32,021 nt of DNA from Microbulbifer mangrovi (lineage in GTDB: Bacteria; Pseudomonadota; Gammaproteobacteria; Pseudomonadales; Cellvibrionaceae), in NCBI RefSeq assembly GCF_002009015.1, contig NZ_LZDE01000304.1, positions 1 to 32,021 of the forward strand, read 5' to 3'. The notes beneath the pieces were generated by a model. It was not told where the DNA came from. It saw only the letters and a list, made by a program, of their open reading frames with translations, and made no database searches. Shown here one piece after another: positions 27,030 to 32,021 of this stretch (its first letter is position 1; each line of letters opens with the position of its first letter). The translations under genes were made by a program, and so were the position numbers.

Positions 27030-28262
27030 ATGCCTTCACGCTCCAAAAGAGCACTGCATACTACTTTACACACGTTATCCGCTAGCGCGGTTTTCCTGTG
27101 TGCATCCCCCTGCCTGGTGCTTGCCGACGACAATGTCGTGCAGACCGCCGGGGATATGATCCGCAAAAGCACCTTCAATCTGAATTTCCGCCCACGCTAC
27201 GAACACGTGCGCGATGTTGCCTTCCCCCACCACGCCACCGCGGGCACCCTGCGCAGCCGCGCTACCTGGACCAGCGGCCGCTGGGACGGCTGGGAGTTTC
27301 TGCTGGAAGGCGACAATGTTACCTATATCAGCAGCGAGAAATTCAACAATACCGAAAACGGCAAAACCCAGTACCCGGTGATCGCCGATCCGGACTACAG
27401 CGAGATGAACCGCGCCCAGGTCAGTTACGCACTGGAGCAGGGAAAGTTCACCGTGGGCCGCCAGCGCATCAACTACGACGACCAGCGCTTTATCGGCGGT
27501 GTTGGCTGGCGCCAGAACGAGCAGACCTACGACGCCTTTCGCGCCGAGTGGGGGTTTAACGACAGACTGTCCCTCGATTACACCTACTCGTGGAATGTGA
27601 ACCGAATCTTCGGTCCTGACGGCGCCGACGGTAACCTGGGCGGCCCGGTCAATGCGCTGGACGTGGACTACAAGATCCGCCCCAACCAAACCCTGAAAGG
27701 TTTCATCTACAGCCTCGACTTCCACGAGCAGGAACAGTTCGCCAGTGCCACCGTTGGCCTGGAGTGGGCAATGGATTGCGACACCTTCCGCTGGCACCTG
27801 CGCGCCGCCACCCAGAGCGATATTGGCCGCAACCCCTACGATTACCGGGCGGAGTATTACAACGCGGAATTCGGCACCAAGGCGGTACAAAAGTACAAGT
27901 TGACCGGTGTTGTGGGAACGGAATGGCTGACGGGCGACGACCAGTGGGCGTTCCAGACTCCGCTGGCCACCCTGCACAAATTCCAGGGCTTTGCCGACAA
28001 GTTCCTGACCACACCGGTGGACGGTATCCGCGATTATTACGCTGGCGGCTCCGTCGTTGTCTCTGGCATCAAGATTGCAGCGAAGGTACATAAATTCTAT
28101 AGCGATCGCGACAGCCTGGAGTACGGCAACGAACTGGACCTGGTAGCGACCTATTCCATAACAAAAAACATCGGCCTGCTCGCCAAATATGCCACGTACG
28201 ATGCTGACGATTTCAGCAGCGATACGGACAAGTTCTGGCTGCAGTTCGAACTGAAGTTCTAA
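27030..28262 (+). CDS. Alginate-export-family outer-membrane porin in nitrate cluster
   Basis: A 410-aa predicted beta-barrel. The signal peptide runs from MPSRSKRALHTTLHTL to a likely cut near VLADD. The rest shows alternating beta-strand patterns: FNLNFRPRYEHVRDVAF, LRSRATWTSGRWDGWEFLLEGDNVTY and the family segment FTVGRQRINYDDQRFIGGVGWRQNEQTYDAFR. It ends in FWLQFELKF, with an aromatic C-terminal residue as in barrels. The start is the ATG at 27030 with GGGAG eight bases upstream; an earlier in-frame ATG at 27006 lacks a ribosome-binding site and abuts the terminator tract. It lies 6 bp before nasT, so they share a transcript. A role in nitrate passage across the outer membrane is inferred from context. 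Confidence 0.85.
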   Translation: MPSRSKRALHTTLHTLSASAVFLCASPCLVLADDNVVQTAGDMIRKSTFNLNFRPRYEHVRDVAFPHHATAGTLRSRATWTSGRWDGWEFLLEGDNVTYISSEKFNNTENGKTQYPVIADPDYSEMNRAQVSYALEQGKFTVGRQRINYDDQRFIGGVGWRQNEQTYDAFRAEWGFNDRLSLDYTYSWNVNRIFGPDGADGNLGGPVNALDVDYKIRPNQTLKGFIYSLDFHEQEQFASATVGLEWAMDCDTFRWHLRAATQSDIGRNPYDYRAEYYNAEFGTKAVQKYKLTGVVGTEWLTGDDQWAFQTPLATLHKFQGFADKFLTTPVDGIRDYYAGGSVVVSGIKIAAKVHKFYSDRDSLEYGNELDLVATYSITKNIGLLAKYATYDADDFSSDTDKFWLQFELKF

Positions 28263-28268
28263 GAAGCG

Positions 28269-28856
28269 ATGACGACACCCATTAGTATTCTGCTGGTCGA
28301 TGACCAGCCAGAGCGCGCCGCCATGGTGGGCGAGCAGCTGACCGCTGCCGGCTACAATCTGCTCGCGCAACTCTCCAGCGCCGAGGGCCTGTTGTTCCAG
28401 GTGGAGCGACACCGCCCCGATATCGTGCTGATCGATATCGAATCCCCCGACCGCGACATCCTCGAGAGCCTCTCGGTTATCAACCAGCACAACCCCACTC
28501 CCGTGGCGATGTTCTCCGCCCGCGGCGGTGCCGAGTTCATCACCAGCGCGGTGGAGGCCGGGGTCAGCGCCTATATGGCGGAGGGACTTTCCGCGGAGCG
28601 GGTCGCGCCGGCGATCGAGATCGCCATGGCCCAGTTCCGCAGTTACCAGCATCTGCGTCAGTCCCTGCAGCGCACCCAGCAGCAGCTGGACGAACGCAAG
28701 ATTATCGAGCGCGCCAAGGGCCTGCTGATGGCACGCAAGAACATCAGTGAACAGGCGGCACACCAGACCCTCCGCACCCTGGCCATGAACAGCAATTCCA
28801 CCATGCGCAATGTGGCGGAGCAGATAGTCGAACATCTGCAGACGCCGGCGAAATAA
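28269..28856 (+). CDS. nasT: NasT-type nitrate response antiterminator (ANTAR domain)
   Basis: RNA-binding regulator of nitrate assimilation. Residues 1-125 form a receiver-like domain with DD at 11-12 and D56 at the phosphorylation site. The usual switch Lys is Glu105 (AYMAEG), so phosphorylation control is doubtful. Residues about 135-192 are the ANTAR domain: ERKIIERAKGLLMARKNISEQAA and LRTLAMNSNSTMRNVAEQI. In characterised NasST systems NasT is held by NasS without nitrate and, when released, prevents termination in leaders of nitrate genes. It follows the porin by 6 bp and precedes nasS by 48 bp. Confidence 0.93.
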   Translation: MTTPISILLVDDQPERAAMVGEQLTAAGYNLLAQLSSAEGLLFQVERHRPDIVLIDIESPDRDILESLSVINQHNPTPVAMFSARGGAEFITSAVEAGVSAYMAEGLSAERVAPAIEIAMAQFRSYQHLRQSLQRTQQQLDERKIIERAKGLLMARKNISEQAAHQTLRTLAMNSNSTMRNVAEQIVEHLQTPAK

Positions 28857-28904
28857 CGTCCGGCCCGCGCAAACCAATAATTTGAAGAATTCGAGAGTAA
28901 AGCC

Positions 28905-29975
28905 GTGAGCAGCCTGCAAGCAGAAAAGCCCAACCTGAAACTTCTGTACCTGCGCCTGACCGACAGCGCGCCCCTGATCATCGCCCACGAGCTGGGTTTC
29001 TTTGAGCGCTACGGCCTGCGGGTCGAGCTACAGCGGGAAACCTCCTGGGCCACCCTGCGCGATAAACTGATTGGCGGCGCCGCGGATGCCGCTTCGATAC
29101 TGGCGCCCATGCCCCTCACCCTCAAGCAGACCCTGCCCAACTGCGATGAACAGTTGCTCAGTGGCCTTATCCTGAGCTGCAACGGCAACGCCATTACACT
29201 GTCGCGCTCCCTTTATGAGGCGCTCGACGATCACCCCGAAGGCACTGCCGCGGCACTCAAGGCGCACCTGGAGACCCGCAGCGCCGACGGCAAGCCGCTG
29301 ACCTTTGCCAGCGTATACCCCTTCGCCAGTCACACTCTGCAGCTGCGCCACTGGCTGTCCAGTGCCGGCATCAACCCGGACGGCGATGTACGTATCGTGG
29401 TATTGCCGCCGGAACAGATGGTGGATCACCTGCGTCGCGGGGATATCGACGGCTTCTGCGTGGGCGAACCCTGGAATACGCTGGCGGTACAGGAACAAAT
29501 CGGGGTTATCGCCACGCCGAGCAACACCCTGATGCCCGCCATGCCGGAAAAGGTACTGGCGGTCACCCGCAGCTGGCACGACGCCAACCCCGCGACCCAC
29601 CTGGCACTGCGCGCTGCATTGCTGGAAGCCTGCGCCTGGCTGTGTGACCGCAGCCAGCGCCGGGATGCCGTGGCGATCCTGGCGCGCCCGGAATATCTGG
29701 ACCTGCCCGCGGCCACCATTGCCGCCTCTCTGGATGATGAACTGGTGGCGCCGGACGGACAGGCGCCGAGTAAAAACCCGGGCTGGCATGTGTTTGCCAA
29801 CCCCACCACGGAGCACGGCCGCCCCACCGAAAAGAAGGCACGGGAGCTACTCGCGCTGTGCAACGAAATTGCGCCCACCGATAACAATGCGACCGAGCTG
29901 TTCTGCTCGGACCTGTATCAGCAGACCCTGGATTTTATTCGCCACAAAGCACTGCATCAGACGCGTACAGTCTAA
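28905..29975 (+). CDS. nasS: NasS-type cytoplasmic nitrate sensor (NrtA-like)
   Basis: A 356-aa protein related to the periplasmic nitrate-binding NrtA but without a signal peptide, as expected for the cytoplasmic sensor that sequesters NasT. Typical segments are LRLTDSAPLIIAHELGFFERYGLRVEL, GGAADAASILAPMPL, ASVYPFASHTLQLRHWL and a late GDIDGFCVGEPWNTLAV. The start is a GTG at 28905 with GAGAG upstream; no earlier start is likely because of the short gap from nasT. NasS releases NasT upon nitrate binding (family knowledge). A long inverted repeat follows the stop. Confidence 0.92.
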   Translation: MSSLQAEKPNLKLLYLRLTDSAPLIIAHELGFFERYGLRVELQRETSWATLRDKLIGGAADAASILAPMPLTLKQTLPNCDEQLLSGLILSCNGNAITLSRSLYEALDDHPEGTAAALKAHLETRSADGKPLTFASVYPFASHTLQLRHWLSSAGINPDGDVRIVVLPPEQMVDHLRRGDIDGFCVGEPWNTLAVQEQIGVIATPSNTLMPAMPEKVLAVTRSWHDANPATHLALRAALLEACAWLCDRSQRRDAVAILARPEYLDLPAATIAASLDDELVAPDGQAPSKNPGWHVFANPTTEHGRPTEKKARELLALCNEIAPTDNNATELFCSDLYQQTLDFIRHKALHQTRTV

Positions 29976-29982
29976 TCCTCCT

Positions 29983-30011
29983 CTGTCGGGCCCTGCGGCA
30001 TTGCCCGACAG
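29983..30011 (+). repeat. Inverted repeat after nasS
   Basis: CTGTCGGGC (29983-29991) and GCCCGACAG (30003-30011) form a perfect 9-bp stem with an 11-base loop, eight bases after the nasS stop. No U-run follows. It probably protects the mRNA end or slows polymerase. Confidence 0.6.
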
Positions 30012-30013
30012 GA

Positions 30014-30081
30014 GTGCACCAATCTGCACCCTGGTGCACAGGAAAACCCAAAACAGGGCAATCGCGCACCAGCCGGTGCGC
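30014..30081. promoter_or_regulatory. GCACC/GGTGC inverted repeats upstream of narK (NtrC-like)
   Basis: Two palindromic elements are present. GTGCACC (30014-30020) and GGTGCAC (30033-30039) enclose another GCACC. GCGCACC-AGCC-GGTGCGC (30064-30081) has one base less spacing than the NtrC consensus. They lie about 110-190 bp upstream of the sigma-54-like promoter at 30179, an enhancer-like distance. Confidence 0.4.
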
Positions 30082-30178
30082 GCCAAAAAAAACGCCTGTC
30101 GCCTATATCATCCGCTAGCGCTGCTGCGCCCCAATATTTACCGGGCACTCGCACCAATTTCTCTCCCGCGCCCAGATA

Positions 30179-30194
30179 TGGCACAGAACTTGAA
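30179..30194 (+). promoter_or_regulatory. Sigma-54-like promoter for narK
   Basis: TGGCAC-N5-TTGA matches the -24 element perfectly and the -12 element in three of four bases (TTGA for TTGC), with correct spacing. Transcription would start near 30205, giving a leader of about 250 nt with the attenuator. Confidence 0.5.
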
Positions 30195-30248
30195 TAACAA
30201 GTAGCGAGACCGCCAAAAATATTGCGCGGCACAAAAAAGCGAAATAGC

Positions 30249-30299
30249 GGACACCGAAGTCCACCGGCAACAGCCCAGCTGTGCCCGTGGGCTTTTTTT
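30249..30299 (+). terminator. narK leader attenuator with ANTAR-like hexaloop hairpin
   Basis: The hairpin GGAC-ACCGAA-GTCC (30249-30262) has a hexaloop with A1 and G4, the ANTAR recognition pattern. Nine bases later AGCCCA/TGGGCT (30272-30293), followed by seven T, forms an intrinsic terminator 160 bp before narK. The block GGGCTTTTTTTATGCCC at 30289-30305 is identical to 26989-27005 in the porin leader. I could not identify a convincing second ANTAR hairpin. Confidence 0.7.
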
Positions 30300-30458
30300 A
30301 TGCCCGGAAGGCAGGTGGCCAATGAGAGAGAGTGAGCAAAGCGAGTATCAGAAACCGCGTTCAACTCCCCGCTGTTAAGCCTGTTGGAGACAGGACGCCC
30401 GAAATGGGAAGCGCCCTTTTCTCGCAGGTCAGAAATTCATAACTAACGGGATAAGTCC

Positions 30459-31925
30459 ATGTCCAGTGATTCTATAAATCTGTTTTCCTTCACGGGAAAA
30501 ATCCGGGTACTACACCTGACCTGGATTGCTTTCTTTATTACGTTTTTTGCCTGGTTCAACCATGCGCCGCTGTTGATGGCGATTGCCGACAGTCTGTCGC
30601 TCACTTCAGAACAGGTAAAAACCCTGCTGATTTTGAACGTGGCATTGACCATCCCGGCGCGGGTAATCATTGGCATGCTGACGGACAAGTACGGTCCGCG
30701 TCTGACCTACTCCCTGTTACTGGCAATCGGCAGTATTCCCTGCTTTATCTTCGCCATGGCGGACAGTTTTATAGCGGCTGCCATCGGCCGCTTCCTGCTG
30801 GGCTTTATTGGCGCCGGATTTGTGATCGGTATCCGCATGGTTTCCGAGTGGTTTCCGGCCAAGCAACTGGGCACCGCGGAGGGCATCTACGGTGGCTGGG
30901 GTAACTTCGGTTCTGCCGCGGGCGCCATGACCCTGCCGACCATCGCACTGCTGTTTGGCGGTGAAGATGGCTGGCGCTATGCGATCGGCATCACCGGTGT
31001 GATTGCCCTGGTATACAGCGTGATTTATTACCGCTCGGTGACTGACACTCCGAAGGGCGGCACTTATTTCAAGCCAAAACAGATCGGCGGTATGGAAGTT
31101 TCCAGCCCGTCGGATTTCGTGCTGCTGTTGATCATGAAGCTGCCGATGTACGCGGCGCTGGCCCTGCTGACCTGGAAGCTGTCTCCGAGTGGCGTGGGCA
31201 TGCTGGCGCAGTCGGTGGCCATCGCGATTTATGTGGCACTGGTGGCGCTCTACGCTTTCGATGCGAAGAAGTGTTACGACATTAATAAAGATGTCTTTGT
31301 GAAACTGCCTGAGCCGATGCACCGCTACAAGTTCAAGCAGGTTGCGGTGCTGAATATTCTTTACTTTGCAACTTTCGGCTCTGAGCTGGCGGTGATTTCG
31401 ATGTTGCCACTGTTTTTCTCGGAGACGTTTACCCTGGACCCGGTGAAGGCGGGTCTACTGGCTTCCGCTTATGCATTTATGAACCTGATGTCGCGTCCGG
31501 CGGGCGGGCTGATCAGTGACCGCTTTGGGCGCAAGAGCACGCTGCTGATTCTGACTGCGGGCCTGGCTGTGGGCTACCTGACGATGAGTATGATCGACTC
31601 GGAGTGGCCGCTGTATCTGGCGGTAGCGGCGGCGATGGCCTGCTCTTTCTTCGTGCAGTCCGGGGAGGGTGCGGTGTTTGCGGTGGTGCCGCTGATCAAG
31701 CGTCGCCTGACCGGACAGATTGCGGGGATGACCGGTGCTTACGGTAATGTGGGTGCGGTTTTTTACCTGACCATTCTGAGCATGGTTTCTTACGAGACTT
31801 TCTTCCTGGTGATTGCGTGTACTGCGGTACTGGGCTTTGTTACCTTGCTGTTCTTGGAAGAGCCAGAGGGCCAGATGGCGGAAGTGATGCCGGATGGTAG
31901 TGTATCTTTAATTGATGTTGCCTGA
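30459..31925 (+). CDS. narK: NarK-family (NNP) nitrate/nitrite MFS transporter
   Basis: A 488-aa inner-membrane transporter of about 12 helices. The first helix region has [19 protein letters not shown]. The nitrate signature [17 protein letters not shown] is in the fifth-helix region, and a second conserved set is [12 protein letters not shown] near helix 11. MFS loops such as [10 protein letters not shown] and [12 protein letters not shown] are present. The position downstream of nasTS and the attenuated leader indicate assimilatory nitrate uptake rather than respiration. The ATG at 30459 has GGGAT upstream. The nitrate reductase genes are not in the window. A hairpin follows the stop. Confidence 0.93.
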   Translation: MSSDSINLFSFTGKIRVLHLTWIAFFITFFAWFNHAPLLMAIADSLSLTSEQVKTLLILNVALTIPARVIIGMLTDKYGPRLTYSLLLAIGSIPCFIFAMADSFIAAAIGRFLLGFIGAGFVIGIRMVSEWFPAKQLGTAEGIYGGWGNFGSAAGAMTLPTIALLFGGEDGWRYAIGITGVIALVYSVIYYRSVTDTPKGGTYFKPKQIGGMEVSSPSDFVLLLIMKLPMYAALALLTWKLSPSGVGMLAQSVAIAIYVALVALYAFDAKKCYDINKDVFVKLPEPMHRYKFKQVAVLNILYFATFGSELAVISMLPLFFSETFTLDPVKAGLLASAYAFMNLMSRPAGGLISDRFGRKSTLLILTAGLAVGYLTMSMIDSEWPLYLAVAAAMACSFFVQSGEGAVFAVVPLIKRRLTGQIAGMTGAYGNVGAVFYLTILSMVSYETFFLVIACTAVLGFVTLLFLEEPEGQMAEVMPDGSVSLIDVA

Positions 31926-31935
31926 GTACTATTGA

Positions 31936-31964
31936 AGCGGTGCCCTGAATTTCGGGGTACCGCT
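31936..31964 (+). terminator. Hairpin after narK
   Basis: AGCGGTGCCCT pairs with GGGGTACCGCT, 11 bp with two wobble pairs and a seven-base loop. Only a short T-poor tract follows, so termination may be partial. No further gene is seen up to the window end. Confidence 0.55.
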
Positions 31965-32021
31965 AGTTGGTTATCGGGCGCGCTGCGCCGATAAACGGTT
32001 CCGAGACACGCCGTAAACCCA

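Noticed and set aside
27075-28988. 637-codon minus-strand open frame opposite the porin and nasT
   Set aside because: The plus-strand genes have signal peptide, family motifs and ribosome-binding sites; the antisense frame has none.

Overview
The window looks like a chromosomal segment of a GC-rich marine-type gammaproteobacterium, probably Cellvibrionales or Microbulbifer-like. That placement is inferred from the housekeeping gene order, a full-length PntA, a NasST nitrate system and a polysaccharide-type esterase. It was not tested by any search.

Region 1 (1-5.97 kb, minus strand): moaA, preceded by a leader that folds like a molybdenum-cofactor (Moco) riboswitch. Next comes a purine permease - glycerate 2-kinase - pyruvate kinase group. 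Its neighbourhood suggests carbon flow from purines or glyoxylate through glycerate to pyruvate.

Region 2 (5.97-11.4 kb): a YebC2/YeeN-type translation factor gene on plus, then a visibly AT-richer accessory block on minus. The block contains (a) a two-gene, translationally coupled cassette encoding a GHKL-type ATPase and a 730-residue protein with two degenerate phosphoribosyltransferase-like segments, and (b) a zinc-ribbon/DUF4145 gene. It lies at the 3' side of tRNA-Leu(GAG), where many gammaproteobacteria carry rimP-nusA-infB. The two-gene cassette is the best candidate for an undescribed (defence or signalling) system here.

Region 3 (11.4-18.5 kb): the conserved housekeeping run rlmE-ftsH-folP-glmM-tpiA-secG-tRNA-Leu on minus with divergent yhbY. 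Intrinsic terminators separate the transcription units.

Region 4 (18.6-24.5 kb, minus): a secreted SGNH esterase of the rhamnogalacturonan acetylesterase type, a large surface lipoprotein with an HExxH zincin motif, and pntAB (proton-translocating transhydrogenase). A 660-bp AT-rich non-coding stretch lies upstream of pntA.

Region 5 (25.2-32 kb): nitrate assimilation and molybdenum supply. mobA and a ModA-type lipoprotein are on minus. Divergent on plus are an alginate-export-family outer-membrane porin, nasT (ANTAR antiterminator), nasS (cytoplasmic nitrate sensor) and a NarK/NNP transporter. The porin and narK leaders each carry an intrinsic terminator upstream of the start codon, share an identical 17-bp terminator block, and each has a hairpin with an ANTAR-like hexaloop. 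NtrC-like and sigma-54-like sites lie upstream of both. This supports a model of nitrogen-limitation initiation plus nitrate-dependent antitermination. moaA and mobA would supply the cofactor for the nitrate reductase, which is not in the window.
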